From the NCBI RefSeq assembly GCF_001598915.1, contig NZ_BDAP01000003.1, positions 248,001 to 312,000 of the forward strand: 64,000 nucleotides of DNA, read 5' to 3'. The notes under the pieces were generated by a model that was not told where the DNA came from, searched no databases, and worked only from the letters and a program-made list of their open reading frames with translations. The stretch is from Williamsia muralis NBRC 105860 (lineage in GTDB: Bacteria > Actinomycetota > Actinomycetes > Mycobacteriales > Mycobacteriaceae). The translations under genes and the position numbers were made by a program. This document shows, piece by piece, positions 18,136 to 25,926 of the stretch. The number at the start of each line of letters is the position of its first letter. The stretch's first letter is position 1.

Positions 18136-18996
18136 ATGGCGGAACTCGAGCCGGCCGACCTGACCGCGGTGGCGATCCAGGTTGCCGAACAGGCAGCACA
18201 GCACGTGCGCACCCGAAGGCCCGAGGTCTTCGGGTCTGGTGTCACGAAAACCGATGCACCGCAATCGGTGTCGACAAAGAGTACTGACACCGATCCGGTC
18301 ACGATCGTCGACACCGAGTCCGAGAGCCTGGTCCGCGGGCTGCTCGCGTCGCTGCGTCCGGGCGATGCCGTGCTCGGTGAAGAAGAGGGTGGCTCGGTCG
18401 AGGTTCCTTCCGGTGTCCGGTGGGTCATCGACCCCATCGACGGCACGGTCAACTTCCTCTACGGCATTCCCGCGTACTCGGTCTCGGTGGGCGCTCAGGT
18501 GAACGGGCGCACGGTCGCCGGAGCTGTTGTCGACGTCGTCCGCGGCACCACCTACTCCGCCACTCGTGGCGAGGGCGCGTATTCGGACGATGGCTCGGGT
18601 CCCGTCCGGCTCCGGACGAACCCCATCGACAAGGTCGGGCTCGCTCTGGTGGCCACCGGTTTCGGCTACGGATCGGCGCGTAGACGGGTCCAGGGCGAGT
18701 TGATCTCCGCATTGCTGCCACACATCCGCGACGTCCGCAGGATCGGTTCGGCCGCACTCGATCTCTGCATGGTGGCCAGCGGGGCGGTGGACGCACATTT
18801 CGAACACGGCCTGAGCCCGTGGGATTGGGCGGCCGGATCGCTGATCGCCGAAGAGGCGGGCGCCGTGGTGACGATCCCCGACGCCACCTCACGGAGCGCA
18901 GCGGGCAACGTCACCCTGGCCATGGCTCCGGGTATCGCCGACGAATTGGGCGGATTGCTGGCGCGGCTGGGTGCCCTGGAGCCGATCCCGGACTAG
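18136..18996 (+). CDS. suhB: Inositol-1-monophosphatase family protein SuhB
   Basis: A 286-aa Mg2+-dependent phosphatase of the inositol monophosphatase superfamily. Metal-binding motifs are GEEEGG (first Glu ligand), DPIDGTVNFLYGIP, and the late DWAAGSLIAEEAGA. The product, free myo-inositol, feeds phosphatidylinositol and PIM synthesis; the downstream PI pathway genes lie at 46.4-49.2 kb. ATG 18136 is selected because the N-terminal helix MAELEPADLTAVA fits the family and the upstream frame contains ppgK antisense sequence. It diverges from ppgK and converges on cei with a 34-bp gap. The position matches Rv2701c. Confidence 0.92.
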   Translation: MAELEPADLTAVAIQVAEQAAQHVRTRRPEVFGSGVTKTDAPQSVSTKSTDTDPVTIVDTESESLVRGLLASLRPGDAVLGEEEGGSVEVPSGVRWVIDPIDGTVNFLYGIPAYSVSVGAQVNGRTVAGAVVDVVRGTTYSATRGEGAYSDDGSGPVRLRTNPIDKVGLALVATGFGYGSARRRVQGELISALLPHIRDVRRIGSAALDLCMVASGAVDAHFEHGLSPWDWAAGSLIAEEAGAVVTIPDATSRSAAGNVTLAMAPGIADELGGLLARLGALEPIPD

Positions 18997-19030
18997 ATCC
19001 GGTCTACGGCCAACAGCGGGCGGTCGGTGA

Positions 19031-19711
19031 TCAGCAGGGGGAGTCGTGCACCGCTGCCACCACTGCAGGGTCGGCTCCGGTGTTCGGGTCCTGAGGATTG
19101 GCCACCCGCAGCGTGTCGAGGACGGCGAGCGCGTCCTGATTCTGTTCACTCTCGCCGTAGTGGTTGCCGAGTGCGAGGTCGACGTCGGTTCCTGGGCGCC
19201 CGTCGTTGATCAGCTGCGTGCACGGCGCTGCGATCCACAGTGCCGCAGCGGCGGCCTTGCCGCCTTCGCCGAACCGGATCTGCCCGAAACAATCGAGATT
19301 GCGATCCGGATAGAGGGGATCGTCTCCGTAGGCATTTTCCGGCGCGGCCTGGAATCCGAGTGCGGTGAGGTCGTCGAGGATGGTCTGCGCCATGCCCTGT
19401 TCGTCCGTCGCGTTGAGGACCCGGATCTGAAAACTGCTCAACGCGGCGGGCGGAACCTGCAGCATCTCGTCGGTGGCGGCCGGTGTACCCACCACGGGTG
19501 TGGGCCCTTCGGGAGCAGCCGATGGGGACTGAGGTTGCGGACAATCGGTCGGGGTCGCCTGCGTGTCGGACGAAGACAGCGCACCGGCCCACACCACCGC
19601 AGCGATGAGTGCAAGCACCACCGCGGCGATGATTGCCGGGAGGTAGCGGCGTCGCCGGAAGGGACGACCGCGATCGTCGGTGGGGTAGCCGTAGGTGATC
19701 TGGGAAACCAC
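19031..19711 (-). CDS. cei: Envelope integrity protein Cei (LytR_C domain)
   Basis: A 226-aa protein with a short basic cytoplasmic N-terminus (RRRRYLP), one transmembrane helix (about residues 24-45), a Pro-rich linker, and a C-terminal LytR_C domain (from about 95). That domain contains IRVLNATDEQGMAQ and a terminal pattern with paired Cys (NLDCFGQI, AAPCTQL) likely to form a disulfide outside the membrane. This matches the conserved actinobacterial envelope integrity protein Cei (Rv2700 in M. tuberculosis), needed for normal envelope stability. The domain alone is not enzymatic. It is divergent from the DUF4193 gene across a 415-bp region. Confidence 0.88.
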   Translation of the reverse strand: MVSQITYGYPTDDRGRPFRRRRYLPAIIAAVVLALIAAVVWAGALSSSDTQATPTDCPQPQSPSAAPEGPTPVVGTPAATDEMLQVPPAALSSFQIRVLNATDEQGMAQTILDDLTALGFQAAPENAYGDDPLYPDRNLDCFGQIRFGEGGKAAAAALWIAAPCTQLINDGRPGTDVDLALGNHYGESEQNQDALAVLDTLRVANPQDPNTGADPAVVAAVHDSPC

Positions 19712-20126
19712 GGGTTCTCAGGTGCCTTCCGCGCGCAGTTGTGGGGCGAGTCAACTGTAGTCGGTACACACCGTGACGCCGCGCAGCTGGACACGCAGGC
19801 GATCTGGACCGCGTCGCGCATGAAGCGCGGCACGCGGCTTTCGACGGGAATGTTCTCGCGCGGCCGTTGTTGTTGACTCTGAGCAACGGCTGGGCTAGGC
19901 TTCGGCCGCCTCGGTTGGACAGCCCAAAAAGAGGCTATCCACCAACTGTGGCGAAAATCACAGAAATCATGCTCCTGTTCGGCAACGAATACTGATCGAT
20001 GGCTCGTTGTCCAAGGGGCATCGTCGCGGAACTTTGCAGATGGGGAAGTACGCGGCTTGTTGGGACTTTTGGAACCTGCACACATCGGGAACCTGAAAGT
20101 CGCAGGCGCTTCTATTTTAAGGCGGA
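19712..20126. other. 415-bp gene-free divergent region between cei and DUF4193
   Basis: No convincing coding sequence is seen. The region holds a strong plus-strand promoter at 19873-19901 and then about 220 nt of unusually AT-rich sequence before the DUF4193 start, ending with CTTCTATTTTAAGGCGGA. Two GGAACCTG copies occur near 20070-20097. The cei promoter should lie in the first 100 bp on the minus strand, but I cannot place it. Confidence 0.5.
19873..19901 (+). promoter_or_regulatory. SigA-type promoter upstream of DUF4193
   Basis: TTGACT (19873-19878), a 17-nt spacer and TAGGCT (19896-19901) form the clearest sigma-70 promoter in the window. The predicted start is near 19908, giving a leader of about 219 nt. 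Confidence 0.65.
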
Positions 20127-20429
20127 ATGATGGCAACTGATTACGATGCGCCGAGGCGCACTGAATCCGACGAGGTATCCGAGGACTCCCTCGAAGAACT
20201 GAAAGCGCGGCGGAGTGAGGCGCAAGCCGCCTCCGTCGACATCGACGAAGGCGACACCGCCGAGTCGTTCGAACTCCCCGGGGCCGACCTGTCGGGTGAA
20301 GAACTCTCGGTGCGGGTCATCCCGAAGCAGGCGGACGAGTTCACCTGCACCAGCTGCTTCCTCGTGTACCACCGCAGCCGACTCGCGACCGAGAACGGTA
20401 ACTCGCGTATCTGCGTCGACTGCGCTTGA
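20127..20429 (+). CDS. DUF4193 family protein
   Basis: A 100-aa protein with an acidic N-terminal half (DEVSEDSLEELKARR) and a C-terminal zinc-ribbon-like set of cysteines: FTCTSCFLVYHRS and, at the very end, RICVDCA. This is the DUF4193 family, highly conserved in actinobacteria and of unknown function (Rv2699c in M. tuberculosis, next to cei as here). Tandem ATG codons occur at 20127 and 20130. AAGGCGG (20117-20123) better fits the second, which would give 99 aa. A strong promoter lies 220 bp upstream and a terminator hairpin follows the stop. Confidence 0.9.
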   Translation: MMATDYDAPRRTESDEVSEDSLEELKARRSEAQAASVDIDEGDTAESFELPGADLSGEELSVRVIPKQADEFTCTSCFLVYHRSRLATENGNSRICVDCA

Positions 20430-20434
20430 CACAA

Positions 20435-20466
20435 CGCCGTCCGTTACCACGGTGTGGCGGACGGCG
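20435..20466 (+). terminator. Terminator-like hairpin after DUF4193
   Basis: A 9-bp GC-rich stem (20435-20443 with 20458-20466) with a 14-nt loop starts 5 nt after the DUF4193 stop. It lies between convergent genes. There is no T-tract. Confidence 0.5.
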
Positions 20467-20486
20467 ATGATCGCCGGCGGGTTCGA

Positions 20487-21023
20487 CTACCCCGGGTCCG
20501 AGGCTTCGGTGGCCGCGTCTGGTAATCCCAGCGCGGCCACCAGCTTTTCGGGGTGTCGCGTACTGACGAGCCAGTAGGGCGTGGGGTCGTCGGGGTCGTC
20601 GAGAACCAACAAGACCATCGTCTTCACCCAGAACTTGTGAACCAGGAATGCGGCCGGATCGAGCTGCCGGCCCAGTGCGGCACTCTTCGCAGCGGCGGGG
20701 ATCACGGCGGCCCGGTCGATCACCTCGATGGGCAGATGGGCATTGTGGGCCCACAATTCACCGTCGGCCACCCGTATGCGTGTGCGGCCCATCGACCACA
20801 GACCCCAGAAGACCAGCGGGGTGAGGACCGCGTATGCGATCCAGCTCAGCGAGCTCTGATGCAAGGCCAGTTGCACCTCGTACCCGAGCAATGCGATCAA
20901 CGCGACGCCCAACAGCCACCACCAGGCAGGTACGCGCAGCCGCTCGTCATGGGTCCCCTCGGATGGGGTCGGGCGGGTGCCGGCAGCGTCACCGGCAGGG
21001 TCGGGTGATGGAAGAGGTGGCAC
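20487..21023 (-). CDS. DUF3093 family membrane protein
   Basis: A protein of about 178 aa with a Pro-rich N-terminus, two transmembrane segments (about residues 38-57 and 63-80 from GTG 21023) and a soluble C-terminal domain. The core (AFLVHKFWVKTMVLLVLDDP and the final TRHPEKLVAAL) fits DUF3093, an actinobacterial family of unknown function (Rv2698). The open frame runs to 21170, but this would cross into the start of dut on the other strand. GTG 21023 (VPPLPSPDP) is preferred and leaves a 22-bp divergent gap. The tightness implies overlapping promoters with dut. Confidence 0.8.
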   Translation of the reverse strand: MPPLPSPDPAGDAAGTRPTPSEGTHDERLRVPAWWWLLGVALIALLGYEVQLALHQSSLSWIAYAVLTPLVFWGLWSMGRTRIRVADGELWAHNAHLPIEVIDRAAVIPAAAKSAALGRQLDPAAFLVHKFWVKTMVLLVLDDPDDPTPYWLVSTRHPEKLVAALGLPDAATEASDPG

Positions 21024-21045
21024 GTCCCCAGCGTAGTCTTCCGGT

Positions 21046-21549
21046 GTGGCAACCAACGCTGGCAGCACCCCCGCCGACGCACCGTTCGTCGCCGTCAGGC
21101 GTCTCGATCCGGGCATCGATCTACCCACGCGGGCCCATCCGGGTGATGCGGGTGTGGACCTCTCGAGCACGATCGACGTGGTGCTCGAACCCGGTCATCG
21201 CGCCTTGGTGCCGACCGGCATCTCGATAGCGTTGCCGATGGGCACGGTGGGACTGATCCACCCGCGCTCGGGCCTGGCCGCCCGCGCGGGACTGTCGATC
21301 GTCAACACACCGGGAACTGTCGACTCGGGATATCGCGGTGAGATCAAGGTGTGCCTGATCAATCTGGATCCGCACGATGCGATCACGATCGCCAGGGGCG
21401 ACCGGATCGCTCAGCTGCTGGTCCAGAAGGTCGAGCTGCTCGACTTCGTCGAGGTCGACGAACTGGACGAGACAAGCAGGGGCGCAGGCGGATACGGATC
21501 GAGTGGGGGCCACGCGATGTTGGGGGCCTCGCAGCCGAAGGGAGTCTGA
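21046..21549 (+). CDS. dut: Deoxyuridine 5'-triphosphate nucleotidohydrolase
   Basis: A 167-aa homotrimeric dUTPase that hydrolyses dUTP to dUMP, preventing uracil incorporation and supplying dTMP synthesis. All five motifs are visible: GDAGVDLSS (1), [11 protein letters not shown] (2), [14 protein letters not shown] (3), [10 protein letters not shown] (4), and [12 protein letters not shown] (5). The N-terminus is about 12 residues longer than mycobacterial Dut ([12 protein letters not shown]). The GTG start has weak upstream Shine-Dalgarno support. DUF3710 follows after 3 bp, so the two are co-transcribed, as in Rv2697c-Rv2696c. Confidence 0.96.
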   Translation: MATNAGSTPADAPFVAVRRLDPGIDLPTRAHPGDAGVDLSSTIDVVLEPGHRALVPTGISIALPMGTVGLIHPRSGLAARAGLSIVNTPGTVDSGYRGEIKVCLINLDPHDAITIARGDRIAQLLVQKVELLDFVEVDELDETSRGAGGYGSSGGHAMLGASQPKGV

Positions 21550-21552
21550 ACC

Positions 21553-22389
21553 ATGGCACGGGACAAAGGAATCGGGCGTGGCCGCCGCGCCCGCGGTGCG
21601 GCATCTGAGCCCGATGTCGAACCGAAGGTCATCGGTAGCGGTGAAGGCCCTTACGACATAGGCGATCTGGCCGCAGATGCCGGCTTCGAGAACTCGCATC
21701 TCGATCTGGGCTCGGTACTCGTGCCCGTGGTCGAGGGCGGTCAGGTCACCGTGGAGATGACCGCCGACCATCAGCCCCAGGCCGTGTATCTGGTGACGCC
21801 CCACGGGCGGATCACCGTGGCAGCCTTCGCCGCGCCGAAATCGAGCGGGCAGTGGCGCGAGGTCGTCGGCGAGCTGACCGAGTCCCTGCGTGCCGAGGGA
21901 GCAGAGACCAGCATCGAGACCGGCTTCTGGGGGCGTGAGGTGGTCGCCACCGTGCCCGGCGGCATTCATCGTTTCATCGGCGTCGACGGTCCGCGCTGGA
22001 TGATCCGCTGTGTTGCCAGTGCGCCGACCGCCAGTGCGGAAAGCCTGTCGAAGGTGGCCCGGGCTGTGGTCAGTGAAACGGTCGTCCGCCGCGGCGACGA
22101 ACCGCATCCACCCCGAACCCCGCTGGCGATCGTGCTGCCGCCCGTGCTGGCCGAGCAGGTCGCGGCCGCACAGCAGCAGATGGCGGCCGGTCAGCAGAAT
22201 GTTCCGGGTGCCGTACCCGACACGGGTGCCCAGGCCCAGTCTGCGCAGGCGAACGTGATGGTGCAGGGCGGCGCCGAAGCCGTCGCCGCCGAATCGGAGC
22301 CGCCCGCCCCGGCCGAACCGGAGGTCGAACCGGGTCCGGTGTCTCGCGGTTCGGCCATGCAGCAGCTCCGCAATCAGCCCAAGCGCTAG
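21553..22389 (+). CDS. DUF3710 family protein
   Basis: A 278-aa soluble protein. The DUF3710 core (about residues 25-190) includes YDIGDLAADAGFENSHLDLG, a repeated-strand region, and GGIHRFIGVDGPRWMIRCVA. The C-terminal 80 residues are Gln/Ala/Pro-rich and probably disordered. Function is unknown. It is three bases downstream of dut and part of the dut operon, matching Rv2696c. GGGAGT precedes the ATG. The TAG stop shares CTAG with the stop of the opposite-strand hydrolase, so the two coding sequences overlap by 4 bp. Confidence 0.88.
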   Translation: MARDKGIGRGRRARGAASEPDVEPKVIGSGEGPYDIGDLAADAGFENSHLDLGSVLVPVVEGGQVTVEMTADHQPQAVYLVTPHGRITVAAFAAPKSSGQWREVVGELTESLRAEGAETSIETGFWGREVVATVPGGIHRFIGVDGPRWMIRCVASAPTASAESLSKVARAVVSETVVRRGDEPHPPRTPLAIVLPPVLAEQVAAAQQQMAAGQQNVPGAVPDTGAQAQSAQANVMVQGGAEAVAAESEPPAPAEPEVEPGPVSRGSAMQQLRNQPKR

Positions 22390-23114
22390 CCGGGCGCGGC
22401 CGTGAGGTCGCGCCAGCCGTGGATCGCGAGGCGGCCCAGGAGCGCCGGGTCCGCACCCCATCGGGCCATCGAGATCTCGGTCGACACCGAGCTGTCGGCG
22501 GCGTCGTGCCACGCCTTCGCAACGTCTGCCGGGTGCACCGGGTCGTCGGACACCGCAACGATCGACAGTGGAACCCGCAGTCCCGCAATCATTTCCGCGG
22601 TCGGGGCGACATAGTTGGCGGCCTCGTCCAGTTGTGACACCAGGTGCGGGCCGGCGGCCCGCCAGGATCTGTCCAACTCGGCGGAGAGCCAGGCCGGACT
22701 GCCTGCGGACATCTGTCGGATCGTCTCCTCCAACCCGTGGGTGCGGATCAACGCCGCGGTCCAGGCTGCGCTGTGCGCAGCAGGCGCCGTGCGCGGAGAA
22801 CCGATCCACGGGGGCAGGGCCGCGAGCACCCCGGCGCACGCGGCCGGATGCGACAACGCCCACTGCACCGCTACGCACGCACCGATGGAGATGCCCGCCG
22901 CAATCACCTGGGTGTGGTCTGCGGCGGCACGATCCAGCGCGCGCTCGTAGCCCCGGACCAGGCCGGTCCCGTCCGGATCCACCGCGACGACCGGCAGTCC
23001 TGTGGACCCGAACGCGCGTCTGGCGTAGTCGGCATCCGACCCCGTCCCGGGCAGCGCCACGACCACCGGATCGGTACGTGTAGGGGCCGTTCGCGACCCC
23101 TCTGAACTGCGCAT
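22386..23114 (-). CDS. Alpha/beta hydrolase
   Basis: A 242-aa alpha/beta-hydrolase-fold protein. It has an oxyanion motif ALPGTGSDADYARRAFG, the nucleophile elbow AAGISIGACVAVQWAL (GISIG, Ser), and a late His-containing segment (LGRLAIHGWRDLT). Asp in VAVSDDPVHP is the likely acid. The substrate is unknown. ATG 23114 (MRSSEGSRT) is chosen over the frame start at 23225, which overlaps the start of the OB-fold gene on the other strand. The position matches Rv2695. The stop codon is shared through CTAG with DUF3710. Confidence 0.82.
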   Translation of the reverse strand: MRSSEGSRTAPTRTDPVVVALPGTGSDADYARRAFGSTGLPVVAVDPDGTGLVRGYERALDRAAADHTQVIAAGISIGACVAVQWALSHPAACAGVLAALPPWIGSPRTAPAAHSAAWTAALIRTHGLEETIRQMSAGSPAWLSAELDRSWRAAGPHLVSQLDEAANYVAPTAEMIAGLRVPLSIVAVSDDPVHPADVAKAWHDAADSSVSTEISMARWGADPALLGRLAIHGWRDLTAAPG

Positions 23115-23224
23115 CTGTTGATCTTCCCGTGGAGGGTGGAAGTCGGGTGTGCGGGGGTCTACTCTGGCGGAGGCACAGCCCCGTGCCCACCAGCCCGATT
23201 GTCCCCGAAGGGTGCATAAGCGCA

Positions 23225-23596
23225 ATGACCGCAGGCGGATATCTCAAACGCCTCACCCGCAGGCTCACCGAAGACATCGATCAACTCGATGCCGAGGACA
23301 TCTCGCAGCAGTCGCAACAAGCAGGTGCACAGCGCGCCTGCGATTGTTCGGCAGGCGACGAGGTGACCATGCAAGGTGAGCTGCGCTCCGTCCAGACCTG
23401 TTCGAAGGCCATGAAGACCGGGATCGTTGCCGAGTTCTTCGACGGAACCGACGTGGTGACCCTGAAGTTCATCGGCCGCAATCGCATCCCCGGCATCGAA
23501 CCCGGGCGGACGTTGACGGTGCGCGGCCGAATCGGTGAGCACGACGGCAACAAGGTGATGTTCAACCCGTACTACGAGTTGCTCGGTGAGAGCTGA
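23225..23596 (+). CDS. OB-fold nucleic-acid-binding-like protein
   Basis: A 123-aa protein. The N-terminal 40 residues are helical and charged (YLKRLTRRLTEDIDQL). An OB-fold follows (about 42-120), with DEVTMQGELRSVQTC, TLKFIGRNRIPGIEPG and TLTVRGRIGEHDGNKVMFN. It resembles the tRNA_anti-like OB domain of actinobacterial proteins near dut (Rv2694c). RNA or DNA binding is likely from the fold, but no target is known. ATG 23225 is supported by family length. The stop overlaps the GTG start of the next gene by 11 bp, indicating coupling with DUF3159. Confidence 0.85.
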   Translation: MTAGGYLKRLTRRLTEDIDQLDAEDISQQSQQAGAQRACDCSAGDEVTMQGELRSVQTCSKAMKTGIVAEFFDGTDVVTLKFIGRNRIPGIEPGRTLTVRGRIGEHDGNKVMFNPYYELLGES

Positions 23597-24416
23597 CGGC
23601 AGCGCTCATCGGCAGCAGCCAGATGGCGATGAGCGGGTGTCGCCCAACGACATCCCGGGTGACGCCGACATGGCCGACGCTCCCACGCTGACGCTGCTGG
23701 AGCAGATGGGCGGCGTCTCGGGGCTGATCTACTCGTCGGTGCCGATCCTCGTGTTCGTCCCGGCCAATTCGCTGTGGAATCTGACGGTGGCCATTTACGC
23801 CGCCCTGGCCACGGCGCTGGTCATCTTCCTGGTCCGGCTGGTGCGGCGTGAACCCATTCAGCCGGCTATCTCCGGTGTGATCGGCGTGGCGGTGTGCGCG
23901 TTCATCGCCCACCGCACGGGCAATGCGAAGGGGTTCTTCCTCTTCGGCATCTGGACGACACTGCTCTACGCCGGTGTCTTCGTGGTCTCCATCATCGTCC
24001 GGTGGCCCCTGGTTGGCGTGATCTGGAACACGTTGAACGGCAACGGAACCGACTGGCGTCGTCATCGGCGCACGTTGATCGCCTACGACATCGCGACCGC
24101 CATCTGGGCAGCCCTCTTCGGTGTGCGCTACCTGGTGCAATCATTCCTCTACGACCACGATGAAACCGGCGCTCTCGCGATCGCACGGATCGGGATGGGG
24201 TGGCCGCTGACTGCGGCTGCGGTTGTTGCCACGTTCTTCTTGGTCCGGTGGGCACACAAGGAAGAGTCTGTGGATCAGGACGCCGTCGCAGCCGGACCGG
24301 GCCCGGACGAAGTCACTTTCCGTGGCACCGGCACGCGCGTCGTCGACGGTGTGTCCGAGGACAACGCCCCGGAGCAGCCGGACGGGGCTAGCGGGCAGGC
24401 CCCGCCGGCTCGATGA
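23586..24416 (+). CDS. DUF3159 family membrane protein
   Basis: A 276-aa membrane protein. After a polar N-terminus it has five or six transmembrane helices (about residues 45-235) with SGLIYSSVPILVFVPANS and GFFLFGIWTTLLYAGVFV. The DUF3159 signature RWPLVGVIWNTLNG and DIATAIWAALFGVRYLVQ follows. Function is unknown (Rv2693c equivalent). The GTG start overlaps the OB-fold gene. The C-terminus is acidic and disordered. Its last 29 bp overlap the 3' end of ceoC on the opposite strand. Confidence 0.86.
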   Translation: MRADGSAHRQQPDGDERVSPNDIPGDADMADAPTLTLLEQMGGVSGLIYSSVPILVFVPANSLWNLTVAIYAALATALVIFLVRLVRREPIQPAISGVIGVAVCAFIAHRTGNAKGFFLFGIWTTLLYAGVFVVSIIVRWPLVGVIWNTLNGNGTDWRRHRRTLIAYDIATAIWAALFGVRYLVQSFLYDHDETGALAIARIGMGWPLTAAAVVATFFLVRWAHKEESVDQDAVAAGPGPDEVTFRGTGTRVVDGVSEDNAPEQPDGASGQAPPAR

Positions 24417-25062
24417 TCGCTGCGCGCAACTGACCTTCGGCCTCGGCGGGCACGATGAAGATCAGCTCGTCGCCGCCTTCCACGGCGTCGTCGGCGAGCG
24501 GCACGATCACGCGTCCGCCCCGCAGGATCGTGACCAGAGCGGCGTCGCGGGGGAGTCGCAGCTTTTTCACGGGCTTGCCCGCCAAGGGTGTGTTGTCGGG
24601 AAGCGTCATCTCGACGAGATTGGCCTGCCCTTGCCGGAAGGTCATGAGCCGGACCAGATCACCCACCGATACCGCTTCCTCGACCAGTGAGGCGAGCATC
24701 CGCGGCGTGGAGACGGCCACATCCACGCCCCAGTCCTCGTCGAACAACCACTCGTTGCGGGGATCGTTGACCCGGGCAACCACACGGTGGACCGCGAACT
24801 CGGTTTTCGCGAGCAGGCTGACCACCAGGTTGGCCTTGTCATCTCCGGTGGCCGCGATCACCACGTCGAACCGCTGCAGCTGAACCCGCTCGAGGTTGTC
24901 CAACTCACACGCATCGCCGCCGACCCACTGTGCCCCCGGTACCGATTCCTCGTCGATGTGCTCAGGATTGCGCTCGAGCAACGTGACGTCGTGGGCGTTG
25001 GCGATCAGCTCCCGTGCGATGGAACGGCCTACCGCGCCGGCTCCGGCGATCGCGACCTTCAT
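24388..25062 (-). CDS. ceoC: TrkA family potassium uptake regulator (CeoC)
   Basis: A 224-aa RCK-domain protein. An N-terminal Rossmann nucleotide-binding domain (MKVAIAGAGAVGRSIAREL, then DVVIAATGDDKAN) is followed by a RCK_C domain (about 140-220). It belongs to the NAD(H)-binding cytoplasmic subunit of Trk/Ktr K+ uptake systems. M. tuberculosis Rv2692 (CeoC) is the counterpart. It is 65 bp downstream of ceoB on the same strand, and the two probably form a heteromeric pair. ATG has a good AGGAGAAATC ribosome binding site. The membrane transporter is not in the window, although the divergent APC permease is a candidate partner. Confidence 0.92.
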   Translation of the reverse strand: MKVAIAGAGAVGRSIARELIANAHDVTLLERNPEHIDEESVPGAQWVGGDACELDNLERVQLQRFDVVIAATGDDKANLVVSLLAKTEFAVHRVVARVNDPRNEWLFDEDWGVDVAVSTPRMLASLVEEAVSVGDLVRLMTFRQGQANLVEMTLPDNTPLAGKPVKKLRLPRDAALVTILRGGRVIVPLADDAVEGGDELIFIVPAEAEGQLRAAIIEPAGPAR

Positions 25063-25127
25063 GATTTCTCCTACGGGCTGTGGTCGAAAGACCTCGTTCG
25101 TGACTGGGTGGGTGATGCGGGCAGAAC

Positions 25128-25796
25128 TCAGTCGAACTCCGGGGCCACGCCGGCGGCAACTGTGCGCACTGCCTCGAGGTTGTCGGTGAGGGCCGCGACG
25201 AACACCTGATCATCCTGCTGGAGAACCGATTTCGCGCTGGGTAACACGGGCCTGCCCAGTCGGTTGATGAAACTGACCCGGGACCCGGTGTTCTCCTGGA
25301 ACAGGGTCACCGAGGTTCCCACCCACGATTCGTGCACGGTGAGCTGGACGATCGCGACCTCGCCCGACGGTTCGGTCCAGGCGACATCGTCAGCACTGCC
25401 ACTGCCCAGCGCGGAGATGAACCGGTCAGTGGTCCACGGCACCGTCGCCACGGTGGGAATGCCCAGCCGTTCGTAGACCGCGGCGCGCTTGGCGTCGTAG
25501 ATCCGGGCGACGACCTTGGGCACATTGAAGGTCTCGCGGGCGACGCGTGCGGCGATGATGTTGGAGTTGTCACCGGAGGAGACCGCCGCGAAGGCGTCGG
25601 CTTCGGCGATTCCTGCGCGGCGCAACACTTCCTGATCGAATCCGACGCCCTTGACCTTGGTTCCGCCGAAATCCTCGGGAAGTCGCCGAAACGCTGTGGC
25701 GTCGCGGTCGATGATCGAGACATCGTGCCCGGAACCTTGCAGTTCCTGGGCAATGGACGCGCCCACGCGACCGCATCCCATCACCACAACATGCAT
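25128..25796 (-). CDS. ceoB: TrkA family potassium uptake regulator (CeoB)
   Basis: A 222-aa RCK-domain protein. The N-terminal nucleotide-binding motif is MHVVVMGCGRVGASIAQEL, with AVSSGDNSNIIAARVARE later in RCK_N. RCK_C spans about 137-215. It is homologous to but distinct from ceoC (24388-25062) and likely arose by old duplication. It equals Rv2691 (CeoB). A GAGGAGTTCTC ribosome binding site precedes the ATG. It diverges from the APC permease gene across 130 bp. Confidence 0.92.
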   Translation of the reverse strand: MHVVVMGCGRVGASIAQELQGSGHDVSIIDRDATAFRRLPEDFGGTKVKGVGFDQEVLRRAGIAEADAFAAVSSGDNSNIIAARVARETFNVPKVVARIYDAKRAAVYERLGIPTVATVPWTTDRFISALGSGSADDVAWTEPSGEVAIVQLTVHESWVGTSVTLFQENTGSRVSFINRLGRPVLPSAKSVLQQDDQVFVAALTDNLEAVRTVAAGVAPEFD

Positions 25797-25913
25797 GAGA
25801 ACTCCTCGCTCACATCACCTGAGTGAACTGTTGCTCCGAGCTCGGCTCGGCCGCGTCCACTCACTCTCCCGAACGCTACCGTGACCGCCGTAGCTATACG
25901 GCAGCACAGGCCC

Positions 25914-25919
25914 TATTGT
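25914..25919 (+). promoter_or_regulatory. Candidate -10 element of the APC permease gene
   Basis: TATTGT is followed by exactly 7 nt and GTG 25927. No Shine-Dalgarno sequence is present, so the permease mRNA may be leaderless. Confidence 0.45.
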
Positions 25920-25926
25920 TTGCTTG

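Noticed and set aside
21121-23277. 718-codon minus-strand open frame spanning dut, DUF3710 and hydrolase
   Set aside because: It runs antisense to dut and DUF3710 and lacks protein-like composition; long antisense frames are common in high-GC DNA.
24388-24416. Sequencing error at the 29-bp overlap of DUF3159 and ceoC
   Set aside because: Both C-termini look normal for their families, and overlapping convergent ends are common in this window.
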